A stretch of 28,204 nt of DNA from Chara braunii (Eukaryota > Streptophyta > Charophyceae > Charales > Characeae), in the NCBI GenBank assembly GCA_003427395.1, contig BFEA01000297.1:1070751-1098954 (forward strand). The letters run 5' to 3'. The translations under genes were made by a program, and so were the position numbers. Shown piece after piece: positions 9,148-18,264 of the stretch (positions within the stretch are counted from its first letter, which is position 1; each line of letters opens with the position of its first letter). The notes beneath the pieces are model-generated. The model did no database searches. It was not told the DNA's origin and saw nothing but the letters and a program-made list of their open reading frames with translations.

Positions 9148-10231
9148 AGCAATGGCAGTTCCGCGGCGAAGAGGGCAGGGCGTTGAGAACAGAGGCAGAA
9201 CGACAACAAGTAGCACCTGCTCTTACTCACCCGTGACAGTGCAACATGCTCTTCAGAGGTGGATATGTCTCCTCTTCATCATCAGCAGCATCGAGGGGGG
9301 CTCTTCATCGTAACGGCTGTACGCTTGCCTTCTCTTTCCTCTCCTCCTCCAACGTCGACCAATTTTCCCTCCCTTCACCACCACCGATCCAATCCGAAGC
9401 TTCGACGCAAAGCAACCATCGATTTCACCGATCGCATCCACCGATTCCGAGAGATTTGCAGCGATTGGGAGCAATCATAATCCGCATGTCAGGAGCGCCG
9501 CTGTGAGTTGGATTGGGCGACGGACACGACTGCGATGGCATACACCCCAGCGCGAGCGAGCGATTGGTAGTGTGCGCCAGGTCGACAGGAGTGCAGCTCC
9601 CCCGCCGCTGCTGCCGCTGCCACCTCCCTCGCGCCTGTCCAACCGGGATCGCCCACTGTCGGCGGGTCGGCGAGTCGGCGGGTCCAGATTGACACGGAAG
9701 GAATGACCGCCTGGGATCCCGGTCGGGACCGCGGAAGGCCGCCCTTCCACCCCCCCGGCCCGCGCATCTTGCCTCTTTTCTAGCCGTGCGGTGATCGCCC
9801 GCGCAGTGTGCTGCCCCGCCGACCCAGTCCTGCGCGCCCCCCCCGCCGACCCCCCCCTCCTGGTTCCCCCCTTCCTGGCTGACTATGTCTGCCGGGACTT
9901 CCGGACTACGGACAATACTTCGCTCAGGCGCGACCGCAGCTGCTGTATCCCATTTGAATCGAATGAATTTTTTTTTATTCTTTTTTTTGGGGGATGAATA
10001 ACCACACCATTTGACATTTGAATCGTTAGCGAAATACCTGGGACGATGGCGCAATCCATAATGACATGTAACTGTCGGCGATGGACATGTGAGGAGATCG
10101 AATCCTCGGATGCAGGGTCTGAAAGAGAGGAAGAAACGAGAATCGTTAGCGAAACCGCCTGTGAATCCGGTCTGAATATCAGCACTCCAGCCCCCGGCGG
10201 TGTTATCTTGCCCTGAACTGAATATCGTTAC
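9143..10231. other. Unassigned GC-rich segment
   Basis: The longest open frame (minus strand, 9425-10246, 273 codons) has no recognisable domain, contains lysine and glycine low-complexity runs, and overlaps the start of the palindrome at 10232, so I do not call it a gene. CATTTGAATCG occurs at 9951-9961 and about 10015-10025, bracketing a T-rich 53 bp piece. This could be a target duplication around a small insertion. AATCGTTAGCGAAA also recurs near 10021 and 10141. Confidence 0.45.
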
Positions 10232-10396
10232 GGGTCCAAGTCCCACTAGCAGCTTTGAGTTTCCTCAACGCCCGAATCTGGACGTGTTTGTGGAGAGGTG
10301 CGGTTGAGGAAACTCAACTCGATTTCTGCACATCTCGACCAACATGTCCACATTCAGTCGTTGAGGAAGCTCAATGCTGCTAGTGGGACTTGGCCC
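10232..10396. repeat. Foldback (palindromic) element, copy 2
   Basis: Almost the whole 165 bp is one imperfect inverted repeat. GTCCAAGTCCCACTAGCAGC on the left pairs with GCTGCTAGTGGGACTTGG on the right. TTTGAGTTTCCTCAACG pairs with CGTTGAGGAAGCTCAATG. The centre is a tight hairpin, GTTGAG-GAAA-CTCAAC, at about 10303-10318. The core at 10274-10301 matches 26 of 28 positions in the foldback element at 2690-2890, which places both in one family. No target duplication is obvious, and GTCCCACTAGC recurs once more near 10733. Confidence 0.75.
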
Positions 10397-11552
10397 ACTA
10401 TGTGCTATGAACCTCCGTGGCGCCGGTCGGAACCCTTTTGTTTCTTTTTTTTTTTGGAATCCGGTCCGAACTTTGTGAGCACTGGCATGACACCGGTGAT
10501 GCCTGCCCCTTGATCTCCACCATCTGATACGAGCTGTGAAGTACAAGAAAGGTAATGAGGCTGACAAGGCTGAGATCAAGCGGTGGAAGCAGTGGAGGGA
10601 GGAGCTCGTTGCACCCCTCCCCTGCTGCATCACCACCTCCAGCATTTCCTTCACCTGTTCAAGTGGGGGGGATTTCGCAGGTTAGGGTGACCAGACCCCA
10701 TCCTGTCAGGTAACAAAAGTCCAGGGGCATTGTCCCACTAGCGGGGGGTTAGTTAATGTTTTCGTGTGTATTATTCAACGTGGTCACACTGTGGCCGTGA
10801 GATTCTCAGCTCGGATAGCAGGGAACCATGTATACTCGAAAGCAGAGCTAAACCTTGACAAGTGGGACATGGCCCCGGGACCCTGGCAAAAGGCAAAAAC
10901 TGCCTCATACTTTAGAAAAAGACCACTGTCCAGTCCGGAAAAAGGGCGGTAAATGGGAGGTGGGACTATCCCATATTGGACAGGACCATTATAGGGGGGG
11001 TGACGTTGAGGGGATGGACCACATATGTTGACTACCAATGTGCTAGGGACCCAACCTTCAAACAGCACTTGCACGATTCTCTTTCCAAACATTTTGACCC
11101 AGGGCCTCGAGCCACACTCACAGAACTGGGAGAGCAGGCAAAAATGGCTAAACGGGACACTTTTCCCATATTTGAGGATAACAAGGAGCCCGGTCTCCAA
11201 CGGTACTCCATGCCGCTATCGAGTGCATTGGTCCCACATGGGGACCCTCCCTGCCACGTCACGCATGATTTCGGCATTCAGGACGCAAAGCATTTTTTTT
11301 TTTGTTTTTTTATGTTTTTTTTTAAGCCCAGGTTGTTGTAGAGGTGGGATACTAGACAGATGGCAGTCACCCACAGTACTCGGCCACTCGGTTGTCAAGA
11401 TGAACCCTTCTGAAGACCCCACCCACCCTTCCTCTGATCTTTTTGCCCTGGCGCACCCCCACCCCCCCTGTCCTACCCGAGTGTTAACCACCCAGGGACC
11501 ATCACCCATTGCCATCTTGGCGGGGTGACCTGACCAGACAGCGGTTGCAGGT
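10397..11552. other. Unassigned segment
   Basis: Several open frames of 60-170 codons occur on both strands, but none shows a known motif. It contains a T-rich run near 11287-11324. GGTGACCAGACC (10686) and GGTGACCTGACCAGAC (11524) may be ends of one element, but I could not define inverted or direct termini. Confidence 0.4.
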
Positions 11553-11595
11553 ACCGGGGCTAAGCAAGGACTCCTAACCCCTGCTCAGCCCCGGT
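11553..11595. repeat. GC-rich hairpin
   Basis: ACCGGGGCTAAGCAAGG and CCCCTGCTCAGCCCCGGT form inverted arms with about two mismatches and a short CTCCTAA-like loop. It sits at the edge of the tandem repeats that follow, in the direction expected for the far end of the SINE-like unit. No terminator role is implied. Confidence 0.65.
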
Positions 11596-11715
11596 TGAAG
11601 CAGACGTCGTGCAAGCCTGATTGCACGGGGAGTTCGGGAGCTAGGTTTGAACATGCTACTACAGGTCTTCTTGAGGGTGCACAGTGACTCCCAACTAGCC
11701 TAGTTGTATCGTGAT

Positions 11716-12330
11716 GATAGAGAGTTGGGCATCCTCCGTTCTCTCGTATGTCCCTGGAGCCCGTTCCGACCATGACACCCCCGACATCCCGTACTAAGGA
11801 AATGCTATGCCAGCGTCAACCCTATGCTACGTACTAGGAGGATAGCCAACCCTAGGTCATGAGTTATAGACTGAGTTTCTTATCCTTATGTTGTCTTTAC
11901 TACAGTGTTTTATGGTGTTGATGGTAGAGAGATGGGGATCCTTCGTTCCCTCGTATATCTCTGGAGCCCATTTCGGCCCCGCGGTAAGGTGCAGTATCTC
12001 CCGACACCCCCGACATCCGTACTAAGGACTGTTATGCCAGCCTCAACTCTAAGGTACGTACTAGGAGGATAGCCCACCCTCAATCGTGAATCATGGACTG
12101 TATGTATTGACCTTGGATAATCTATTAGCCCTGTGTTATATGGTAATCTGATAACAGACAATCCTCCGTCCATTCGTATGTCCCTGGAGCCCCTTTCGGC
12201 CCCGCGGTAAATTGCAGTATCTCCTAACACTCCCGACATCCTGTACTAGTAAGGAACTGCTATGTCAGCCTCAACCCTTTGACTGTGTACTAAGAGGATG
12301 TCCAACCCTAAGTTACAGTCTAGTATCGAA
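11716..12330 (-). repeat. Three tandem units of about 215 bp (body of a SINE-like element)
   Basis: Each unit contains CCTCCGTTCTCTCGTATGTC-like text, CTGGAGCCC, TTTCGGCCCCGCGGTAA (units 2 and 3), CCCGACATCC, GTACTAAGGA, ATGCCAGCCTCAAC and TACTAGGAGGATAGCC. The anchor CTGGAGCCC lies near 11754, 11961 and 12184, giving periods of about 207 and 223 bp. Read on the minus strand, the array lies directly downstream of the tRNA-like head at 12322-12377, so it may be the amplified body of a tRNA-derived SINE. Confidence 0.75.
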
Positions 12331-12390
12331 CACAGGACCTTATGCGAATCGTGCAAGTGACCTAACCTATTGACCTACACTGTGAAATAG
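12322..12390 (-). mobile_element. tRNA-like SINE head (A and B box)
   Basis: On the minus strand TAGGTCAATAGGTTAGGTCA (12358-12377) resembles a pol III A box, and GTGTTCGATACT (12322-12333) resembles a B box, about 45 bp apart. The stem pairing expected of a working tRNA is not preserved, so I read it as a tRNA-derived SINE promoter. A similar structure lies at 14018-14092. Confidence 0.5.
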
Positions 12391-12432
12391 TCTGTAGTTG
12401 TACTCTGTTGGGCTCAAGTAAATCGGACTATG

Positions 12433-12729
12433 TAAACCACCCAACAAGATTTTACAGTAAATTTTATCTTGTTTTTGCTGTTGTAGATTGCGAAGCTTAT
12501 TTATTAGCCTTAATAGGAGTAGTAGCCAGCGTTATTAGTTACTTTTCTCATATACATTTTATGAAAGTTATGTATTTTGAAACACCTAAAACATGGATTT
12601 TCTATAAACCAATGGATCGTGAAAAATCTTTATTGTTTGCTATTACTCTTTTTTTATCACTTTTTTTTTTAATACCATTCTCCGTTATTTTTGGTTACTC
12701 ATCAAATGACACTAAGTTTATGCCTGTAA
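12433..12729 (+). pseudogene. nad2: NADH dehydrogenase subunit 2, 3' fragment (mitochondrial insert)
   Basis: The translated frame carries the C-terminal part of NADH dehydrogenase subunit 2, the proton-pumping ND2 subunit of respiratory complex I: FYSKFYLVFAV, YLLALIGVVASVISYF, KVMYFETPKTWIFYKPMD and REKSLLFAITLF. This is typical plant/streptophyte mitochondrial ND2. The annotated-looking frame then drifts, but the familiar ending LVTHQMTLSLCL followed by TAA at 12727-12729 is present one frame over, so a single-base shift occurred near 12684 just after a T run. There is no start or upstream part, and homology fades left of 12433. It is a nuclear copy of mitochondrial DNA, or mitochondrial sequence joined in assembly. 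It converges on rps7, 115 bp away. Confidence 0.88.
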
Positions 12730-12844
12730 GTTTCGAGTGGGGATAAAACTTCGTAGTAATAAAATAAATACTCGCAGCTAACTAAATGTCATAAAGGTTG
12801 CGCGTACTCGGTCTTGGTTGGTGGTGATTTCTATATGTACATTC

Positions 12845-13262
12845 TTACCACCAACAATAACGAGAAAAACTACGATTTGATTCAACTAATTTATGAAAAT
12901 CATCTTTTTTTTTTAGCAAATCCTTATTTTTTCGAAGCATCCTGTATTTCAGCAGATAAAGATTGATCTAAACTTATGTGTTTTTTTTTCAAACGTCGTC
13001 TCTACAAGGCGCCTTCAAGAATCCACTGAAAAACTAAGGTTTCTTGATGACTCTTTGGTATAATGGATGAGACTAATGAAGCGGTTCCGGAGATTCTGAC
13101 TTTTCGTACTTCTAAAACAAGTTTAACATTTTCAATCGCGTTAACAAAATGTGTGATTACATTCATAGACAAGTTTTCATTAGCTAATCAATAGAAAGTT
13201 TTGTAAACAATAGCACGGGATTTTTTTCCCTATGAATCATACAAATGTTAATAAATTCGTGT
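12845..13262 (-). pseudogene. rps7: Mitochondrial ribosomal protein S7 fragment, broken
   Basis: Minus-strand translation gives pieces of small-subunit ribosomal protein S7, which binds the head of the small ribosomal subunit: EFINICMIHR, KSRAIVYKTFY, NVITHFVNAIENVKLVLE, EVRKVRISGT, ETLVFQWILEGAL, LDQSLSAEIQDA and the characteristic end LVESNRSFSRYCWW with TAA at 12847-12845. The reading is broken by at least three stops (for example after KTFY and after LEGAL) and by at least two frameshifts, one in the A-rich run near the end. The N-terminal part is unrecognisable. It lies just downstream of rps12 on the same strand, the order commonly seen for these two genes in mitochondrial and bacterial-type gene clusters. 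Confidence 0.85.
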
Positions 13263-13334
13263 CTCAATCGTTGTACCTTGCAATTTTCTAAAATCAAAGG
13301 CTCGAAGAGCGAGACTTGTGAGATTTTTCAGTTC

Positions 13335-13558
13335 ATATTTCAATTTGGGTTTTTTTGGTACCATATTTTTTTATCTGTCTCGACGTCGATTAAGAATTTC
13401 TTGTAAGTTTTTCACTTATCGAATACAATGGTATTTTACACCAGGCAAATCTTTAACTCTACCTCCTCGAATCATAACAATACATTGCTCTTGTAAATTA
13501 TAGCCTTCTCCCGAAATATATGCAATAACCTCATTTCAATTGGTTAATCTCATCTTCC
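13335..13558 (-). pseudogene. rps12: Mitochondrial ribosomal protein S12 fragment, broken
   Basis: Minus-strand translation gives the C-terminal half of ribosomal protein S12, the decoding-site protein: MRLTN[15 protein letters not shown], [28 protein letters not shown], a stop, then NRRR and, after a frameshift, KYGTKKPKL. The signature [17 protein letters not shown] is unmistakable. An in-frame TGA stands where the family has Arg before NEV, TAA stands where Gly follows HCIR, and a shift occurs before KYGTKKPK. The N-terminal half (family length is about 125 residues) is missing beyond 13558. The breaks fit decay of a transferred copy. Confidence 0.9.
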
Positions 13559-13892
13559 AAGGACTGCTTAAATTCGGTGATCTCCTTTCACGACAGGCTG
13601 TGGTCCACGGAATGAGTTCGTCATTCCATGTGTCTATCATGCATGCTTCACGCATGAAATAAGTCGTGTCCATCTCGTTGTGGACATCTGCAACGTCCCA
13701 CTTGGCTACGTCAAAGTAGGCAATTCACTCGGGTGACTGACACGGTCGCCCTCACTAAACCAACAAGAATCTGGACTACGATTCACATTGAATCTAGCTG
13801 AGATTGGATTGACTTTTTTAGTCTAATGACAACCCTGTAGACCACGAACATCAAGATACCCACCATCGCCCAGTCCCCAGATACAACAACCA
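13559..13892. other. Unassigned segment
   Basis: I recognise no gene. It may contain further SINE-body sequence from the element on its right, since the mitochondrial homology stops near 13560. Confidence 0.4.
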
Positions 13893-14092
13893 TGGACTAC
13901 CCCTTGGGTGGTGTGCAGGCAGTGTCTATAGTAACTTACCTGCATCATCCCAAGGGGGGGTGTGTCCAACCGTGCATCATTCTAACGCCTTGCCGCTATC
14001 CATGCGCAAGGCTGCGGGGTTCTGAACCCGCAACCTCATACCACAATGCGCATTTCCAACCGGTACTCTAACCATTGAGCTACATCAACTGG
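13893..14092 (-). mobile_element. tRNA-related SINE
   Basis: Read on the minus strand from 14092, the sequence has a tRNA-like 5' head: A box TAGCTCAATGGTTAGAG (14066-14082) and B box GGGTTCAGAACCC (14018-14030) with a canonical T stem-loop (GCGGG/CCCGC). The anticodon arm is replaced by GGAAATGCGCATTGTGG, which contains the palindrome AATGCGCATT and does not fold as a tRNA. The body carries a hairpin, CCTTGCGC...GCGGCAAGG, then a longer hairpin at 13893-13960 with arms CCCCTTGGGTGGTGTGCAGG and CCTGCATCATCCCAAGGGG. The far end is uncertain and may extend to about 13830. Confidence 0.6.
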
Positions 14093-16224
14093 ACAATGTT
14101 TTTAGGAGCAATGTCGCTCTGACTAAGTGCCCCAACTATACTTGTCGCGTATTCCTACAACAAGATAGAACCTTACGAGGTGCAACTTACCTCCACCTAT
14201 GGGAGTTGGCACCATCCCTAGGTGGGTGTATCCCTACCGAGTTATTGGTCCACTGTGACGTGCGAGATATTTTATGTACGGCAGCGAAGGTGGATCAACC
14301 GAGGTCGTTGCTCGTTCATCATAGCATAGTGGGTACGAGCGTCTAACACCCGAATCTAACTCGTGCGTGAATCGGCACTTGGGGTGTTGATCTCCCAAGC
14401 GCGACCTTATGTTTGTCGATTATGGTGACCAATCTAACCACACAATGCTCTGTCTCAATAATTTTAAATCCAGATACAACTCATGTTTTGTCTCTCTTTA
14501 ACTTCCCGACCTATAACTTACATTGTGTACGAGCGACAACCATGATTCACGCAAATTCGTATAAACAGGGTTTTTGCACAAGTGAAGGTCATAAAGACTA
14601 ATTATGCACGGTTATGTAGCCCACTGACAGAACCACGCTTTGCACGATGTCGATAATGTGCGACCCTTCGTGGGTTTATGGGTTGTGTACGACACATGAG
14701 TGTTGAATATGAAATGTGCCTTGGGAAACTCCTATTATGATTTTGAATGCCTGAAAGATAAGTAGTTCAACCGCCACAACAATGGTAACCCTCACCCAGA
14801 GAGTGAAGTCGTTTTTCGAGAGCTCTCTATATGGAGTAATCAAGGGGTTTAACTTAGTCGCGAACTTAATCGTTAAACTATAAAAAATAACAATTAAGTT
14901 GGTGCTCGTAACGAACTTGAATGCAAATTGTTGTGTGTTAGTGCACAAACCTCTCATATGTGACGCCACGTTAGTTCACTACAACACCCAGTTTAATTGT
15001 ACGGTATGCAACACGAAATATAACGACCGCATATTTTGAATGTATATATTTCGTCGTAATGAATCCAAAGACCCTTAACTCTTATTGTGTGCAAGCAACA
15101 AGGCAGAACTCACACGAAAATATGTAGAAACGATGGGTGTGCGGACGAAGCTATAGTACTCAGTTATGCACATTCTCGCGATCGGTTGTCATGGGGACGC
15201 TTCATATGTTACCCATAATTGTGCAACCCCCTTATTGATGTTGGGGTCATATGTGATACTCAGATATCGACTAATAAGCAATATGAGGGGTCAATTCCTC
15301 GGCGCTAAGCAACAGCGGGGGTGGCCGAAGACTCTCTTATCTTTCGCACACGACACGTAAGATTTTTGAAAGTTGCAAGGCGGTAGGAGGTCTTTGATTG
15401 TTAGAGAACAACAATTTCGTTTCACCTATCGTGGACACTCATGTCCAGCTATAAAAATAAACAAGTAAGGCTTCGCAAATACCATATCTCCCTTTCTCTT
15501 ATCCTTTCTCAAGTACCCATTTAAAACACAATGGGACGTACGATGGGAGGTAGTGCCTTCTTGATAGGTCTGAGTCACTATCGATTCAACACTAAAGCAA
15601 CCTTACACTTTGTCTTTGACGACTACAATCGGGCAAAAAAAAAAGGATAAATCTTTGAGACAGAAGGGGGTTGTGTGACATTAGGCATTCACTCTCACAA
15701 TCGTTGATGTGGTTTATCCATCAGCATTCTCACAACATAATCAATCGTCAAAACTCAAATTGAATATTTTTCGCGCATATCTACGATCACATAAATTCGA
15801 CAACAACATATCATGCGCTAACACGATCAACTTTACTATGCTCTGCGACTCACACCCGCCTTATGCATACAAGCCCCAACCATTTTCCACCTTTCCATAA
15901 GAACATACTCAACCCTTTAGAATGATCATTTAAAAGATACCTCGGTAAAATCTCAAACATCGAACCCACGGGGTAAGGGTTTAGGTTGAGGTGCAGAATT
16001 GTGCGAAGTTGTATCGTGAACCGACCTGTTATCAAATAATGATAATAAATGTGCGATCCTTAATGGATCGGACCGAAACTAGTCAAACTTTCAGTCAAAT
16101 GTAGATCTACATCATAGTACAAGTCAAGATTCAAAAGATCATAGCTATGTTTAAAAGGACTAAAAATTTACTTATTAGTCTAACTCCTCCACTAACCTTC
16201 TTCTTATCTCTCCCTAATATACAC

Positions 16225-16650
16225 CAAAGATTGCTGAAAATTTCGGCCGCATCTCGCCTAGATAGGTTAAATCCCCAAAATTATCACAACAAAAGTTTTG
16301 GCTAACTGCCTAAATTTATGATAATTTCGACAACATTTCCTTTAGGAAAGTGGACCACAAAATTTTTTTACTAAGCCAAATCTAAAATTCAAAGTATATC
16401 TAACGTTGTCAAGATTTTTTTTAAAAAAATATTAATAATAAAAAAATCGATAATACTTCCCATAGAAAAGTGAGTTCCCAAAAATTTTACTAAGTTAGAT
16501 TCAATGTCATAATGCAACCTGATTGGGCGGAGGCAATATTTGACTAACTCCTTGAATTAGTAAGAAATTTAGCAGCACTTCCTTTGCAAAAAATGAAGTC
16601 CCAAACTTTTTACAACGTTAAATACAAAAAGCAACATGCAACTAAACTAA
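16225..16650 (+). repeat. Diverged 85-125 bp modules with TTTCGGCAGCACTTCC motif
   Basis: Related cores lie near 16238 (AAATTTCGGCCGCATCTCGC), 16322 (ATTTCGACAACATTTCC), 16444 (ATCGATAATACTTCCC) and 16566 (AATTTAGCAGCACTTCC). They are followed by GGAAAGTG-like text and AAAATTTTTACTAAG. The same module occurs once clearly in copy 2 at about 27146. Similar text is widespread in noncoding parts of plant LTR retrotransposons, from memory and unverified. Confidence 0.6.
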
Positions 16651-16667
16651 GGATTAACTTCTGATAA

Positions 16668-16860
16668 TTAACTCAGTTATCAGAGCTAAAGGTAGTCTAC
16701 ATGATTTTTTTATTAAGATGGTATCATAAATTAACTCTAACTCGAACTCATAATAAGGTCACACTAAACTCAGTTGTTAGAGCTAGAGGTAACCTTTATG
16801 ATGCCTTTTTTTAGATGGCATCACAAACGAACTCTAGTTCAACTTTGAATAAGGTCATTC
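16668..16860 (+). repeat. Two tandem units of about 102 bp
   Basis: AACTCAGTTATCAGAGCTAA at about 16672 and AACTCAGTTGTTAGAGCTAG at about 16774 each start a unit that continues with GGTA(G/A)..., AGATGG(T/C)ATCA and AACTCTA and ends AATAAGGTCA. The start recalls the initiator-Met primer-binding text of plant retrotransposons (TATCAGAGC), but the duplication makes a working primer site unlikely. Confidence 0.65.
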
Positions 16861-17084
16861 TATCTTATCCCAACCCTCCCCTATCATCACAACTTTGTCA
16901 ATCACTCCAGCACTTGGCGAGCATCTAAGTGACTAAACTATCAAAAAACACCAAACACTTAGAGAGCACACAAGTAAGAACAATAAGATGTATCACCAAC
17001 CCTTAAGTTTTTTATCAAAATACTTAGTTCATTTGACCCTCTGTTTGTTAAACTCTTTTAGTATTTCATACCCACGACATAGGA

Positions 17085-17165
17085 TCAGACCGCCCCAAAC
17101 TAGGGGTATGTCCAACCTGCCCTAGTACTAAAATAAAGTATATGACTAGACCACCCCGAGCTAGG
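17085..17165 (+). repeat. CCCCAACCTAGGGGTA-type module, two units
   Basis: Two diverged units, GACCGCCCCAAACTAGGGGT and GACCACCCCGAGCTAGGGGT, belong to the tandem family that occupies 21050-21900. This links the sequence left of the adapter to the sequence right of the N at 20876. Confidence 0.75.
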
Positions 17166-17169
17166 GGTA

Positions 17170-17496
17170 TATCTAGCCAGGGTTGTTGAGCACCAACCTC
17201 GAGGCCCTTGCAGGGTTGCGGGGGTCCAGGGGTGGGCACCCCCGACCTCGGCTCTGGAACCCTTCCCCCAAAAAACTAAATAAATAAGATAATAAAAATA
17301 ATTAAAAAAATAGTGGGGGGTGCGCAGCGACAGAGCGCACCCCGTGGGCCAAACCCCAAAAATGGGTTTTTGTGCTCCACCCCGGACCCCCTTTGGAGCC
17401 ACACCCACCAGTGGGGGGACCGGGTTAGTCGCGGGTGTGGGCCGGGGGCCAGGCCGGGGTTGAGGCTGGGCGAGCGCTCGGGGCACGGGCGGGGAT
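17170..17496. other. GC-rich segment ending at the adapter
   Basis: The segment is dominated by G and C runs, with a local hairpin GGGGGTGCGC/GCGCACCCC near 17323-17344. No gene is seen. It ends abruptly at 17496 in the synthetic adapter and resembles in composition the GC-rich stretch that starts at 20877. Confidence 0.6.
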
Positions 17497-17534
17497 CTGT
17501 CTCTTATACACATCTAGATGTGTATAAGAGACAG
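17497..17534. other. Nextera mate-pair junction adapter (synthetic contamination)
   Basis: The 38 bases are exactly the 19 bp Tn5 mosaic end CTGTCTCTTATACACATCT followed by its reverse complement, AGATGTGTATAAGAGACAG. Two mosaic ends joined at their outer sides is the circularisation junction of Nextera mate-pair libraries and is not natural DNA. Sequences on the two sides come from opposite ends of a circularised fragment, so they are not neighbours as written. Translations through it give the familiar artefact peptide SYTHLDVYKRQ. Confidence 0.98.
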
Positions 17535-17552
17535 GTGTGTGTGTGTGTGTGT
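17535..17552. repeat. (GT)n microsatellite
   Basis: A short GT tract starts directly after the adapter. Confidence 0.9.
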
Positions 17553-17960
17553 GTGTGTTTATTTTGGACAATCCAGTGGCTTTCTTTGCACAGTTGTTCA
17601 TTTCCCAGCATTTCCCAGGGGCATTCGTGGAAATTGGAACAATTGGAATGATTGGATTTGAAAAACGGCATAGGGTCATGTGGGGACTTGTCCGAGTCAA
17701 ACAATGAAAAGAAAAGAAACTTGTGCTTGACCAACTGGCCCCGCCCATGTAGTAGCCGAATGCTACGCACCTGAAATTCCTTATGATGCAAATCCTAATG
17801 CTATCACATGAGTGCAACTAGCGGCGCCGACAGTTGTGATCATCTTGCATACTCCATACGAGCACTGGGAGGAGATCGACAGTTCACTCCCTGCAACAAT
17901 AAACAAGACACATGGGCCATCTGTCCTCTATCCTCTGCCCTGCTTCTCTGCAATGCTACT
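17553..17960. other. Unassigned segment
   Basis: I see no gene. CCCATGTAGTAGCCGAATG (about 17743) resembles CCCATGTAGCTGAATGGTAC at about 18227, so part of it may be flank of the hairpin-element family that follows. Confidence 0.4.
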
Positions 17961-18066
17961 GTCTTCACCTGAATAAAACACAGCGATGTAATTGTCACTA
18001 CTGTATCAAGACTGAATGTTGTCCTAAATACAGGTACAATGACCGTGCATTTTATTCAGGGGGAAC
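17961..18066. mobile_element. Short hairpin MITE, copy A
   Basis: Inverted arms of about 30 bp, GTCTTCACCTGAATAAAACA on the left and the complement of GCATTTTATTCAGGGGGAAC on the right, enclose about 45 bp. The interior arm text GATGTAATTGT pairs with ACAATGACC. The arms match those of the element at 18265-18365, so both belong to one family. No coding capacity. Target duplication not resolved. Confidence 0.65.
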
Positions 18067-18264
18067 GACGATAACTACGCAATCGAGCAGAGAACGTTCA
18101 GACTCGTTTCTGACAAGAATGATCGCCCTTAAGTATCAACTTCCAGTCTTCCTCCAAATAAAACGCATGGGAGTTGTTTTCGATGAGCCCTCCCTGTCCT
18201 CAATAAGCATATCATATCACCTCCATGCCCATGTAGCTGAATGGTACACATGTCAGCTACTACC

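Larger units (their letters stand above)
12433..13558. other. Nuclear insert of mitochondrial DNA (about 1.1 kb)
   Basis: The nad2 3' end (plus) and rps12-rps7 (minus) form one contiguous, convergent mitochondrial block with AT-rich spacers. Every gene piece carries frameshifts or stops, which favours an old nuclear copy over a living organelle genome. tRNA-like SINE heads lie on either side (12322-12390 and 13893-14092), and both ends of the block cut genes. Confidence 0.8.
14101..17080 (+). repeat. Large AT-rich LTR-like repeat, copy 1
   Basis: This region is a diverged copy of 24970-27290. Shared landmarks in order are GGAGC...GCTC, CTTACCTCCACC, GTATCCCTACCGAG, AGGTGGATCAACCGAGG, CATAGTGGGTACG, TCCCAAGCGCGAC (near 14391), AACTT-ATTGTGTACGAGC, CAACCATT, TTAGGTTGAGGTG and GAACCGACCTGTTATCA. 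An internal duplication of about 560 bp is visible (ATAACTTACATTGTGTACG near 14513 and TAACTCTTATTGTGTGCAAG near 15075). CGTATAAAC at about 14557 may be a TATA-like site. From 16230 the motif TTTCGGCAGCACTTCC recurs in four diverged modules, and a duplicated AACTCAGTTATCAGAGCT module follows at 16672 and 16774. No gag or pol frame was seen. I read it as a long terminal repeat or untranslated retrotransposon region, not proven. Confidence 0.6.

Noticed and set aside
9425-10246. 273-codon minus-strand frame
   Set aside because: It has no recognisable domain, contains low-complexity stretches and overlaps the palindrome at 10232. GC-rich sequence often yields such frames by chance.
12408-12746. 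Intact 112-codon membrane protein gene
   Set aside because: It is the nad2 3' end with extra chance codons at the start and a frameshifted tail.
14016-14092. Functional tRNA gene on the minus strand
   Set aside because: The A and B boxes and T arm are present, but the anticodon arm is replaced by a palindromic insert, so a SINE head fits better.
16672-16795. Retrotransposon primer-binding site (TATCAGAGC)
   Set aside because: It lies in a tandem duplication, has no adjacent LTR end and no downstream gag, so the resemblance is probably coincidental.
17313-17817. Open frames across the adapter containing SYTHLDVYKRQ
   Set aside because: The peptide is encoded by the synthetic junction adapter, a known contamination artefact.
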